Assembly (NCBI RefSeq): GCF_001723605.1 | Contig: NZ_CP017111.1 | Coordinates: 2,108,001-2,172,000, forward strand | Origin: Sulfurospirillum halorespirans DSM 13726 | Lineage (GTDB): Bacteria; Campylobacterota; Campylobacteria; Campylobacterales; Sulfurospirillaceae | Length of the DNA: 64,000 nucleotides | Direction: 5' to 3' | Shown here: piece after piece, positions 28,197 through 36,323 of the stretch | Layout: every line of letters starts with the position of its first letter | Position numbering within the stretch: the first letter of the stretch is position 1 | Notes under the pieces: generated by a model | Databases searched by the model: none | Told to the model about the DNA's origin: nothing | What the model saw: only the letters and a program-made list of their open reading frames with translations | Made by a program: the position numbers and the translations under genes

Positions 28197-29513
28197 ATGA
28201 AAAAAATCTCTCTGGGCCTTTGTCTGTTACTTTCAACGTACGCATTTAGCGCAAATTTACACTACTCACTGATCAAAAAAGAGAGTGGCAAAGAGGGCAG
28301 CACGCTCCTCATTATTGGAGGTATTCATGGCGATGAACCTGGTGGCTATTTTGCACCTATGCTTCTTGCTAAGCATTATAAAATTGAGAGTGGCAATCTT
28401 TGGGTCGTGCCAAACCTCAACTTCGACAGCATCGTCAAAAACGCGCGTGGTATTAACGGCGATATGAACCGTAAATTTGCCAAAATGGAACCCAAAGATA
28501 AAGATTTTGAGATCGTGACAGAGATCAAAAAACTGATCCTTCATCCCAAAGTCGACTTAACACTCAACCTCCATGATGGTCAAGGGTTCTACCGTACTCG
28601 CCAAATCAACAAAGATTTTAACCCAAAAGCGTGGGGACAAGCAACCATCATCGATCAGCAAAACATGCCCAATGCCAAATACGGAAACCTTGCAGAAATC
28701 GCTAAAAAAGTCAATCAAGAGACCAACGTGGATCTCATTGAAGACGTGCATGAATTTAATGTGAAAAACACCAACACCAAAGAGCAAGATAAGGCGATGC
28801 AACAAAGCCTAACCTACTTTGCGATTACCAATAACAAACCCGCTTTTGCGATTGAAACCAGTAAAAACATCACCGATCTTTCGCACAAAGTTTTTTACCA
28901 ACTCAAAACCATCGAAAAATTTATGAACGAAATGAATATCAAATATACACGCTCGTTTGAGTTATCGCAAGAGACCATCAAGAAACTTTTGAGTGATGAT
29001 GGCATACTGGAGATTCCACCGACCAAAATTACACTTGATCTTGCAACGCTGAAGCCTTATATTAAATTCTTCCCCATGAGTAAAGGCACATTGGTCTATA
29101 ATAGTACCAATCCTCTTGTTGCTGTGCTTAAAGAGAAAGATGAATACAAAATCATGAATGGCAACATCTTGGTTTCAAAACTCAAGCCTGACTTTTTTGA
29201 GTTTGATGAATCGTTAAACAGCGTTGGATTGATCATTGATGGTAAAAAAATCAGTGCTAAAATTGGCTCACTCATCCGTGCGAAAAACAGCTTTCAAGTT
29301 GAGTCCATTAACGGATACCGTGTGAATATCATTGGGTATTCTAAAAACGGTGTCACCAATGAAGTGGGAATTAAAGTAGAACCGAAAGATTTCATCCAAA
29401 GCTACGCAATTGATAAAGATGAAACCACCTATATGGTACAATTTTACAAAGATAAAAAGTTTTGCGGTATGATCAATATTAAATTTGAAGATGAGAAAAA
29501 AAGCAAAAAATAG
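28197..29513 (+). CDS. Csd4/Pgp1-like peptidoglycan carboxypeptidase (M14/M99)
   Basis: A 438-residue secreted zinc peptidase with a signal peptide (KKISLGLCLLLSTYAFSA). The zinc motif is GGIHGDEPGG (His44, Glu47) and the third ligand probably lies in TLNLHDGQGF (about 125). The N-terminal domain and the long C-terminal beta-rich domains match Campylobacterota cell-shape proteins (Csd4 of Helicobacter, Pgp1 of Campylobacter). These trim muropeptide tripeptides to dipeptides and are needed for helical form, which suits a spiral cell. Csd4 is reported to use Gln where this protein has His44, so this one has the classical M14 ligand set. Confidence 0.85.
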   Translation: MKKISLGLCLLLSTYAFSANLHYSLIKKESGKEGSTLLIIGGIHGDEPGGYFAPMLLAKHYKIESGNLWVVPNLNFDSIVKNARGINGDMNRKFAKMEPKDKDFEIVTEIKKLILHPKVDLTLNLHDGQGFYRTRQINKDFNPKAWGQATIIDQQNMPNAKYGNLAEIAKKVNQETNVDLIEDVHEFNVKNTNTKEQDKAMQQSLTYFAITNNKPAFAIETSKNITDLSHKVFYQLKTIEKFMNEMNIKYTRSFELSQETIKKLLSDDGILEIPPTKITLDLATLKPYIKFFPMSKGTLVYNSTNPLVAVLKEKDEYKIMNGNILVSKLKPDFFEFDESLNSVGLIIDGKKISAKIGSLIRAKNSFQVESINGYRVNIIGYSKNGVTNEVGIKVEPKDFIQSYAIDKDETTYMVQFYKDKKFCGMINIKFEDEKKSKK

Positions 29514-29543
29514 CCTTCCGTAGTATTAAAAAAGGAGCGCCAT

Positions 29544-30785
29544 GTGAGTACCTATGTCGGTAGGCAACCGATTTTTGACAAAGAGGGTGTATGCTTTGGG
29601 TATGAGCTCCTCTACCGCTCATGCGATGCCAACAATGCAGCAACCTTTCAAGACAATGCCAAAGCCACGGCACGCGTCATTGTAAACCTCATTCACAATA
29701 TTGGATTGGCTCCTATTATTGGTACTAAGAAAGGATTTATCAATGTTGATGAGACGATGCTCTTTAGCGATGCGATTTTGCTGCTTCCTAAAGAGTACTT
29801 TGGTTTTGAGATCTTAGAGCATACCAAAGTCTCTCTCGCCCTTTATGAGCGCGTCAAACACCTTCATTCGCTTGGGTATCATTTTTCACTGGACGATTTT
29901 GACTGCAGTGATACGATGATCAAAAACTATGAGCCCCTTTTCCCGTACATTGAGATCATTAAAGTTGACATTCAAGCCATCACACTTCCCAATCTTTCAG
30001 AGTCCGTTGAGAAGATTCAAAAGTACAACATCCCTCTTTTAGCCGAGAAAATTGAGACGCATGAAGAGCATGAAGCCTGCTTACAACTACCTTTTCAGTT
30101 TTTCCAAGGTTACTTTTTTGAGCGACCTATCATCTTAAGCGGTCGTAAAATCGAACCCTATACGGAAAATGCGTTAAGGCTGATCACCTGTATTCAAGAA
30201 AACAGCGATGTTGTCTTCATCTCTCATAAATTTGCAACCTGCCCTGATCTTGTTTACAACTTGTTGCGCCATGTCAACTCTGGTGCGTACCATTTTAAAC
30301 AAAAGATTACCTCCATTAAGCAAATGGTAACCCTTTTAGGCCCTCAAAAAATCACCTCATGGTTGGGACTTTTCCTCTATGGAACCCCACACAACCGCCC
30401 TTTTGGCACAGAGATCTTTAACAACGCCAAATTTCGTGCCAAAGTGATGGAGGAACTCACCCTTACATGTAAAAAACCCGAACTTGCCAACAAAGCCTTT
30501 TTAACCGGCAGTCTCTCGTTGATTGACGCGTATCTGAGCATCCCGATGTATGAGTTCTTAAACCATGTTCAGCTGGATGACGAGATCAAAACGGCGCTAC
30601 TTTTTCGAGAAGGCTATTTAGGAGAGTTACTCAACATTAGCATTGAGATGAACCATGCGAATGATGCAGAAGAGATTCTTAAAACACTCAAAGACAACCC
30701 TTGCTTTAGTGCGAAAGAGCTTTATGAAGCCTGCATGAAAGCCACGATCTTTGTCGAAGAGAGTGAGCAAGAACATGAAAATTAA
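29544..30785 (+). CDS. EAL-HDOD protein with degenerate EAL domain
   Basis: A 413-residue protein of the YuxH/CdgJ class, starting at a GTG with GGAG upstream. The N-terminal EAL-like domain has YVGRQPIFDKEGVCFGYELLYR in place of the active-site EAL motif and lacks most catalytic acids, so phosphodiesterase activity is unlikely. The second half is an HDOD domain (ATCPDLVYNLLRHVNSGAYHF). Such proteins usually act in signalling to motility or c-di-GMP networks through protein contacts. The SelW-like gene follows after 9 bp. Confidence 0.85.
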   Translation: MSTYVGRQPIFDKEGVCFGYELLYRSCDANNAATFQDNAKATARVIVNLIHNIGLAPIIGTKKGFINVDETMLFSDAILLLPKEYFGFEILEHTKVSLALYERVKHLHSLGYHFSLDDFDCSDTMIKNYEPLFPYIEIIKVDIQAITLPNLSESVEKIQKYNIPLLAEKIETHEEHEACLQLPFQFFQGYFFERPIILSGRKIEPYTENALRLITCIQENSDVVFISHKFATCPDLVYNLLRHVNSGAYHFKQKITSIKQMVTLLGPQKITSWLGLFLYGTPHNRPFGTEIFNNAKFRAKVMEELTLTCKKPELANKAFLTGSLSLIDAYLSIPMYEFLNHVQLDDEIKTALLFREGYLGELLNISIEMNHANDAEEILKTLKDNPCFSAKELYEACMKATIFVEESEQEHEN

Positions 30786-30794
30786 GGAGATAAG

Positions 30795-31040
30795 ATGGAG
30801 ATAGTCATTTTTTATTGTACCCGTTGAGGCTATATGCCACGAGCTTTCCGTGTGAAAGATGAAATTTTAAGTGCGTACCCCAAGGCCAATGTATCGTTAA
30901 GTCCCAAAACAGGCGGTTTTTTTGATGTTGTCGTCAATGAAAAAACGCTTTTTTCAAAAACAGAGAAAATCGGCACCACCATGGAGCGTTTTCCTGAAAG
31001 TGGCGAGATCGTTTTATTGCTTCAAAAAGCAGGTTTTTAA
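30795..31040 (+). CDS. SelW-like selenoprotein (UGA at codon 11 read as Sec)
   Basis: The frame from ATG 30795 to TAA 31038-31040 has 82 codons and a single internal UGA at 30825-30827. Reading it as selenocysteine gives EIVIFYCTRUGYMPRAFRVK, the C-x-x-U redox site of the Rdx/SelW family, placed near residue 10 after the first beta strand as the family requires. The rest (KTGGFFDVVVNEKTLFSKTE, then FPESGEIV) also fits the family. A good ribosome site (AAGGAGATAAG) precedes the ATG. Ordinary gene calling would report only 68 residues from an internal ATG at 30834. SelW-like proteins are thioredoxin-fold oxidoreductases of unsettled partner. Confidence 0.88.
30838..30852 (+). promoter_or_regulatory. 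Candidate bacterial SECIS hairpin
   Basis: Ten bases after the UGA, CACG pairs with CGTG. Inside it there is a bulged A, one G-C pair and a CTTT loop. Position and size agree with bacterial SECIS elements, which recruit SelB just downstream of the UGA. The bulge differs from the E. coli fdhF form. Confidence 0.55.
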
Positions 31041-31064
31041 CCTTTACATGTAAAGGCTTCTATT
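31041..31064 (+). terminator. Palindrome plus T-run after the SelW-like gene
   Basis: The 16-bp palindrome CCTTTACATGTAAAGG lies immediately after the stop codon and is followed by a T-rich run (CTTCTATTATTTTTTT). The recurrent palindrome may here serve as a terminator stem. Confidence 0.45.
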
Positions 31065-31084
31065 ATTTTTTTAAAAGGTTTATC

Positions 31085-32644
31085 GTGGGTTATTTGACAA
31101 GCTATTGTGTACGATTTGCCTATTTTTTAGAGGCGTCAGCTCGTTACCATCGCGCCAAAGAGTTTTGCAGGATGGTTTTAGAACACCAACATTCCAAGCT
31201 CAAATTTTATTTCGATATTTTTATGGTTGTTTTGGTAGTCATCAGTGTTTTGTTTCTTCTGTATGAAGTCAAACATCCAGATGGTCACCCTTTTTTAGAT
31301 GCGTTTGTGCAGTTCTCTTTGGTGATATTTATCATTGAATACCTGCTACGTTTTTGGATTTACTCCGATAGTCACAAACTCTTTTTGGAACGTTATGAGT
31401 ATGCGATTAACAACAACCTTCCGTTTTCGCTCCGCCAAACCCTGTTTACGATTGTAAAGAAAAAAGTGGAATACATCCTCTCACCTATGGCGATTATTGA
31501 TCTTTTAGCGATTCTGCCAAGTTACCGTCCACTGCGTTTTTTGCGTATTTTTCTTCTTTTTAGAATTTTTAAACTCTTCCGTTATGCCAGAAGTATGAAA
31601 ACATTCACAGCGATCATTACGGAGAAAAAGTTTGAACTTTTTACCTTAGCGATCTTTGCCAGCTTCGTTATTTTTACAGGAAGCTCCGCCATTTACATCT
31701 TTGAAACACACCAAAATCCGAAGATCAACACCCTATTTGATGCGCTCTACTGGGCGATTGTCACGATGGGAACGGTAGGATATGGCGACATTGTTCCTGT
31801 GACGACCGAGGGAATGGTTGTTGCGATGATTCTCATCATTTTAGGCATTGCCACCATCGCTTTTTTAACATCCATCATCGTCTCTTCGTTTCAAAACAAA
31901 CTGATCGAACTGAAAGAGAGTCGCCTTTTCTCTGAGATTGAAAAACTGGAAAACTATATTGTTATTTGTGGCTATGGACGTGTTGGAGAAGTGGTTGCGA
32001 AGATGTTGCATGAAGATGGCTATAAACTGGTCATTATCGATAATGATGATGAGAAGATAAAGCTGGCACAGCAACGTGGACTCATCGGTATTGTTGCTGA
32101 TGCTTCCAAGAGTCGCATTTTAGGAGAGCTAGGTGTTGGTCAGCGTGCATCACAGATTATTTGTGCAACCAACAGCGATGAGCTCAATGTCTTTATCACC
32201 CTGACCGCTAGAAGCCTGAGTAAACAGATTATTATCATTGCACGTGTGATCAAAAATACCCATAAAAAGAAGTACTTTTTAGCAGGGGCTAACTACGCGT
32301 TTAGCGCTGATGAGACGATAGGACTTATGGGAGCACTTTACATTACGCAACCGATTTCCTATGTAGCCCTTGATGAGATGGTGACTGAAAACACGGGTGT
32401 TGTTTTTGATATGCTGCCTATTCACGAACATGCTTATTTTGTCGACAAAGCCCTTGAAACACTGGAACTTCAAGAAAAGCATCTGATCCTTTTTGGGATT
32501 TTGCGCAAAGAGTCTGAGCCTTCTTTTCAGTTCAATCCAAGTCCTAGTTTTGTGCTTCAAACCCATGATATTCTGATTGTTATGGGTCGTAAACACCATA
32601 TTAATGTACTGCGAAAGATGAATGAAAAAGGAAGCATGCGATGA
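31085..32644 (+). CDS. Six-helix potassium channel with RCK (TrkA) domains
   Basis: A 519-residue channel starting at a GTG. The first 250 residues hold six membrane segments in the voltage-gated K+ channel layout; the fourth helix region (RPLRFLRIFLLFRIFKLFRYAR) is rich in regularly spaced Arg. The selectivity filter is TMGTVGYGD near residue 228. After a helix come a TrkA-N domain with the Rossmann motif VICGYGRVGEVVAKML and a TrkA-C domain. It would pass K+ across the inner membrane under control of a nucleotide or ion bound at the RCK ring. A second RCK gene overlaps its end by ATGA. Confidence 0.88.
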   Translation: MGYLTSYCVRFAYFLEASARYHRAKEFCRMVLEHQHSKLKFYFDIFMVVLVVISVLFLLYEVKHPDGHPFLDAFVQFSLVIFIIEYLLRFWIYSDSHKLFLERYEYAINNNLPFSLRQTLFTIVKKKVEYILSPMAIIDLLAILPSYRPLRFLRIFLLFRIFKLFRYARSMKTFTAIITEKKFELFTLAIFASFVIFTGSSAIYIFETHQNPKINTLFDALYWAIVTMGTVGYGDIVPVTTEGMVVAMILIILGIATIAFLTSIIVSSFQNKLIELKESRLFSEIEKLENYIVICGYGRVGEVVAKMLHEDGYKLVIIDNDDEKIKLAQQRGLIGIVADASKSRILGELGVGQRASQIICATNSDELNVFITLTARSLSKQIIIIARVIKNTHKKKYFLAGANYAFSADETIGLMGALYITQPISYVALDEMVTENTGVVFDMLPIHEHAYFVDKALETLELQEKHLILFGILRKESEPSFQFNPSPSFVLQTHDILIVMGRKHHINVLRKMNEKGSMR

Positions 32645-33336
32645 GAGAAAGTAAAATTCTCCTTTTTGGTTTTAGCCGATCTGCCATTGAAATTGGAGCC
32701 AGACTTAAAGCGCAAGGGTTAGCATTTATCTGTATTGACAATGACGCAAGCTTTCTGCCTAAAGCTAAAAAACTAGGGTTTGAACTGCTGATTGCAGACT
32801 ACAGTGATGACGAAACGCTTTTGAGTCTGGGCATTGGAGAGGATGTCAGCTTTGTTTTCACCCTTTTTGATGAAGATGTTCACAATGTCTTTTTAACCCT
32901 CTCTATTCGATCTTTAGATCCAAAAGTGCAAATTATCTCTACGACACACACCAAAGATGCCATTCATAAGCTCGAAATTGCAGGTGTGAGTACCATTTTA
33001 GACCCGTATCAGATTTGTGGAAAACGCATCTATAAACTTATCACACAGCCTGAGATTATGCAGGTGATTGATGCAACCATTTTTGGTGAAGAAGATATTA
33101 ATATGGAGCAGATCACCATCACAGCCCATTCACCGCTTAATGGGTTACTGCTCAATGAGTGTTACCCCATCGAGCGTTACAATATGCTACTCATTGGCTT
33201 GCACGATAAAGAGCTCAAAAAAGAATTTCTCTTCATTACAGAAGGACACAACCATAAATTAGATCATGGCGATATTTTAGTTGTGATTGGTCAAAGTGCT
33301 GAGATTGAGCGCTTTAGAATGGATTTTAGTCTATAA
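32641..33336 (+). CDS. Stand-alone RCK (TrkA-N/TrkA-C) regulatory protein
   Basis: A 231-residue soluble protein with a TrkA-N domain (ILLFGFSRSAIEIGARL in place of the usual GxGxxG, and CIDND at the end of strand 2) and a TrkA-C domain (GLLLNECYPIERYNMLLIGL and HGDILVVIGQ). It is translationally coupled to the channel gene through an ATGA overlap. It probably forms mixed RCK rings with the channel tails. Its dinucleotide-binding loop lacks the last two glycines, so NAD binding may be weak. Confidence 0.82.
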   Translation: MRESKILLFGFSRSAIEIGARLKAQGLAFICIDNDASFLPKAKKLGFELLIADYSDDETLLSLGIGEDVSFVFTLFDEDVHNVFLTLSIRSLDPKVQIISTTHTKDAIHKLEIAGVSTILDPYQICGKRIYKLITQPEIMQVIDATIFGEEDINMEQITITAHSPLNGLLLNECYPIERYNMLLIGLHDKELKKEFLFITEGHNHKLDHGDILVVIGQSAEIERFRMDFSL

Positions 33337-34242
33337 AAGCGGCACGATCAAAAAAAGTGTCCCCACACAGGCTAAGGTCTCAAGCGTCGTAATGGAAGCC
33401 ATCAAAGAGACATCGCCACCCAGTTCGCGCGCTAAAATATGCGAAGAAGTCGCCGTTGGCATCGAAGCAAACAAAATGGCAATGCTCAAACTCATACCAG
33501 AGAGTCCAAACAAAAGCGATAACCCATAAGCAATCATAGGAAAGAGAACAAGTTTTGCCACGGTTGAGACAACGAGCTCTTTTTTAGCCTCTTTCAGATA
33601 CTTAAGCTCCAACCCCACACCCACAGACAAAAGTCCCATAGGAAGGGCTGCATGACTGAGGATGGAGACACTTTTTAGAATGAAAAGAGGCACTTCCACA
33701 CCCGTCATATTGATCAAGCCACCTATCGCACATGCACCAATCAAAGGATTTTTAATGATCGTTTTGAAAAACACCATCAGTGAAAATTTTCCCTCACGCA
33801 GGTAAATGGCAAAAATAGAGATGCACAAAACATTGATAAACGGAATGGCAAAAGCGATCACAATGGCGGCTAAAACCAACCCCTCAGCTCCGTAAACTGC
33901 ATTGACAAGGGCTAAAAAAACATAGGTATTAAAACGAATGCCTCCTTGCACGATCGAGGTAAACGCCCTATTTTCAAAATGGAGGATGAGATTTAGAAGG
34001 ATCAAAATCACCAAGATGGCAAAAATGCCTCCCAGTGAAGTTGCAACCAGAGAGATGGTGTACGTCAGATCGATTTTGGCAACGGCTAACTCATACACCA
34101 AAAGAGAAGGCATCAGAACATAATAGGTGAACTTATCCATCTTAGGCCAAAAATCCGTTGAAGGAAATTTGGCATGCTTAAATGCATACCCCGCAAAGAT
34201 GATCAAACAGATCGGTAAAAGAGCACCCAGTACATAATTCAT
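33331..34242 (-). CDS. AEC-family transporter (auxin efflux carrier type)
   Basis: A 303-residue protein with about ten membrane helices in two halves. It has the AEC features LPICLIIFAGYAFKHAKF near the N-terminus, GGIRFNTYVFLALVNAVYG in the middle and ASMPTATSSHILARELGGD near the end. Bacterial members carry malonate, malate or other organic acids, but the substrate cannot be read here. It converges with the RCK gene (6-bp overlap) and follows the SUI1 gene on the same strand. Confidence 0.82.
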   Translation of the reverse strand: MNYVLGALLPICLIIFAGYAFKHAKFPSTDFWPKMDKFTYYVLMPSLLVYELAVAKIDLTYTISLVATSLGGIFAILVILILLNLILHFENRAFTSIVQGGIRFNTYVFLALVNAVYGAEGLVLAAIVIAFAIPFINVLCISIFAIYLREGKFSLMVFFKTIIKNPLIGACAIGGLINMTGVEVPLFILKSVSILSHAALPMGLLSVGVGLELKYLKEAKKELVVSTVAKLVLFPMIAYGLSLLFGLSGMSLSIAILFASMPTATSSHILARELGGDVSLMASITTLETLACVGTLFLIVPLL

Positions 34243-34244
34243 GC

Positions 34245-34580
34245 TTATCCCTTAAATCGAAATTCCTCAGCCATTAAAATCGTTTTGAGTTTTTCGCGAC
34301 ACTCGCCTTGAAACTCCATCCACGCTTCTTTACATGTACCGCCACTACCAAGCTTCTTTTTGACCAAAGAGCAGAGCTTTGTTAGCGCTTCTTTCTCCAG
34401 AAAAAAAGGACCCACGATCGAGACAGGTTTACCTTGACGTTTTTCCATTTTTAACACTAAAAAATGCTTTGGTGGCAGTTTGATCTCGTGAGCAGTTGAG
34501 GAAGCTTTTTCTTCCTCAAACTGCCATGCGGTATCATGATCTAACGCAGAGCCGATGGAAAAGAGAGATTTATTTGCCAT
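34245..34580 (-). CDS. SUI1/YciH-family translation initiation factor
   Basis: A 111-residue protein related to eIF1 and YciH. The C-terminal half has the family pattern LGSGGTCKEAWMEFQGECREKL followed by LMAEEFRFKG. I chose the ATG at 34580 (MANKSLFSIG), with GAGAGA upstream, over the longer frame from 34619. The start lies 11 bp inside the end of the ABC-F gene, so translation of the two is linked. YciH-type factors discriminate start codons and unusual initiation complexes; pairing with a ribosome-acting ABC-F protein is functionally sensible. Confidence 0.85.
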   Translation of the reverse strand: MANKSLFSIGSALDHDTAWQFEEEKASSTAHEIKLPPKHFLVLKMEKRQGKPVSIVGPFFLEKEALTKLCSLVKKKLGSGGTCKEAWMEFQGECREKLKTILMAEEFRFKG

Positions 34581-36165
34581 ACGTCTCTCTAAAGGCTTCG
34601 TAATCACCTTTAAAATCAATCATCGTTCCATCAGGATGAAGCTCAATGATGCGGTTTGCAAACGCGTCAATAAGCTCCCTATCGTGCGTAACGCAGATAA
34701 CATTACCTGGGAATTTAAAAAGCCCCTCGCCCAGAGCGATAATCGCTTCAAGATCAAGGTGGTTATCGGGCTCATCAAGGACTAAAAAGTTACCTCGTTG
34801 CAGCATCATTTTAGAGAGCATCATACGGTGTTTTTCACCACCACTGAGCTGACTCACACTCTTTTTTTGCTCCTCACCCGAGAAGAGCATACGCCCTAAA
34901 CACTTTCTAATTTCGTCCAAATCTTTTTTATCATCGTACTGTTGCAACCACTCAAAGAGTTGAAAATCTCCAGTGATCATATCGGTAGCATTTTGAGGAA
35001 AATAGCTCGACGTGATCGTAGCACCCCATTTTACACTGCCCGTATCGGAGTCGAGTTGTTCCATTAGGATGTTGCACAGTGTCGTTTTACCAACACCATT
35101 GTGTCCAATGAGAGCAATTTTTTCACCTTTTTCCACTTTGAAGCTGATGGTGTGAAGTACTTTTTGATCTCCATAACTCTTCTCGATGCCTTCGACGTCT
35201 AAAACTTCATTGCCGATGTCACGTCCCATGCGAAACACAATGCTTGGATCTCTGCGTGAAGAGGTTTGGATGTCTGCAATGTCGAGTTTTTCAAGTCTTT
35301 TTTGACGTGAAGTGGCTTGTTTGGCTTTAGACGCATTGGCAGAGAAGCGTCTTACAAACGCTTCAAGATCTTCTTTCTCTTTCAATTTCTTATCGCGATC
35401 GGTCTCTTGCTGTTTCGCAATCAAGTTAGCCGCTAAATACCACTCATCATAATTCCCTGAAAATTCACGAATTTTCTTAAAATCGACATCTAAGATGTTG
35501 GTCACAACCGAGTTAAGGAAGTGTCTATCGTGCGAGATAACAACCATCGTGCCTTCATGGCGAATGAGTTGCTCTTCTAACCACGAGATCGCTTCAAGGT
35601 CTAAGTTGTTGGTAGGCTCATCGAGAAAAAGGACGTCAGGTTTTGGGTAGAGCACTTGGGCAAGCAAAATCTTAAATTTATCGCCTCCGGTGAGTTCACT
35701 CATTAACGTCTCTTGGGCATCCACAGGAAAACCTAAAGAGGCCAAAATCTTCTCGATATTCACTTCCACTTCATACGTCGGATCTTCTTCCGCACAGATG
35801 ATCTCAAGCTCGGCTAAACGGTCATTGACCTTTTCATCGGAAAAATCACCTGTAACATACAAATGCTCTTTCTCTTTAATCGCATCGTACAGTCTTTTGT
35901 TACCGTACATAACGGCATCTTTGAGTGTAAACTCTTCAAAAGCGTACTGATTTTGATTTAAAACGCCGACACGAAGACCATTTTCAATCGAAATATTGCC
36001 GCTCGTTGCATCAATTTGCTTCGACAAAATTTTCAAAAAGGTTGTCTTACCTGCACCATTAGCACCGATAAGTCCGTAACGTTTGCCTTTGTCAAGCTTT
36101 AAACTAATATTTTCAAATAAAAGCTGATGCGCAAAACGCATCGTTAGATTGTTCACTTCGACCAT
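34570..36165 (-). CDS. ABC-F family ribosome-associated ATPase (YbiT-like)
   Basis: A 531-residue protein with two ABC ATPase domains and no membrane part. Walker A motifs are GANGAGKTTF (about 35) and GHNGVGKTT (about 350). The signature motifs are LTGGDKFK and LSGGEKHR, and the Walker B segments are LFLDEPTNNLDLEA and LVLDEPDNHLDLEA. The linker between domains is the charged, helical P-site tRNA interaction region. Length and the QNQYAFEEFTL opening favour the YbiT subgroup. ABC-F proteins relieve stalled ribosomes or confer antibiotic tolerance. It is followed by the overlapping SUI1 gene. Confidence 0.88.
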   Translation of the reverse strand: MVEVNNLTMRFAHQLLFENISLKLDKGKRYGLIGANGAGKTTFLKILSKQIDATSGNISIENGLRVGVLNQNQYAFEEFTLKDAVMYGNKRLYDAIKEKEHLYVTGDFSDEKVNDRLAELEIICAEEDPTYEVEVNIEKILASLGFPVDAQETLMSELTGGDKFKILLAQVLYPKPDVLFLDEPTNNLDLEAISWLEEQLIRHEGTMVVISHDRHFLNSVVTNILDVDFKKIREFSGNYDEWYLAANLIAKQQETDRDKKLKEKEDLEAFVRRFSANASKAKQATSRQKRLEKLDIADIQTSSRRDPSIVFRMGRDIGNEVLDVEGIEKSYGDQKVLHTISFKVEKGEKIALIGHNGVGKTTLCNILMEQLDSDTGSVKWGATITSSYFPQNATDMITGDFQLFEWLQQYDDKKDLDEIRKCLGRMLFSGEEQKKSVSQLSGGEKHRMMLSKMMLQRGNFLVLDEPDNHLDLEAIIALGEGLFKFPGNVICVTHDRELIDAFANRIIELHPDGTMIDFKGDYEAFRETYGK

Positions 36166-36323
36166 AGATTCTCTCTTTGTTTTTCGCGGATTATAGCACT
36201 ATGTTGCTTGTTTCAAAATTTAGCATACCCAAAGTCTCCTACTCTCTTAAAAGAAACCCTTGGTCTTTTGGTTCAAAAGATGTTACAATTAAAAATGCTT
36301 GAACCTTTTTTAAAGGATATTTC

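Noticed and set aside
30834-31040. A 68-residue protein from ATG 30834
   Set aside because: It lacks the CxxU strand and a ribosome site; reading the UGA as Sec from ATG 30795 explains the locus better.
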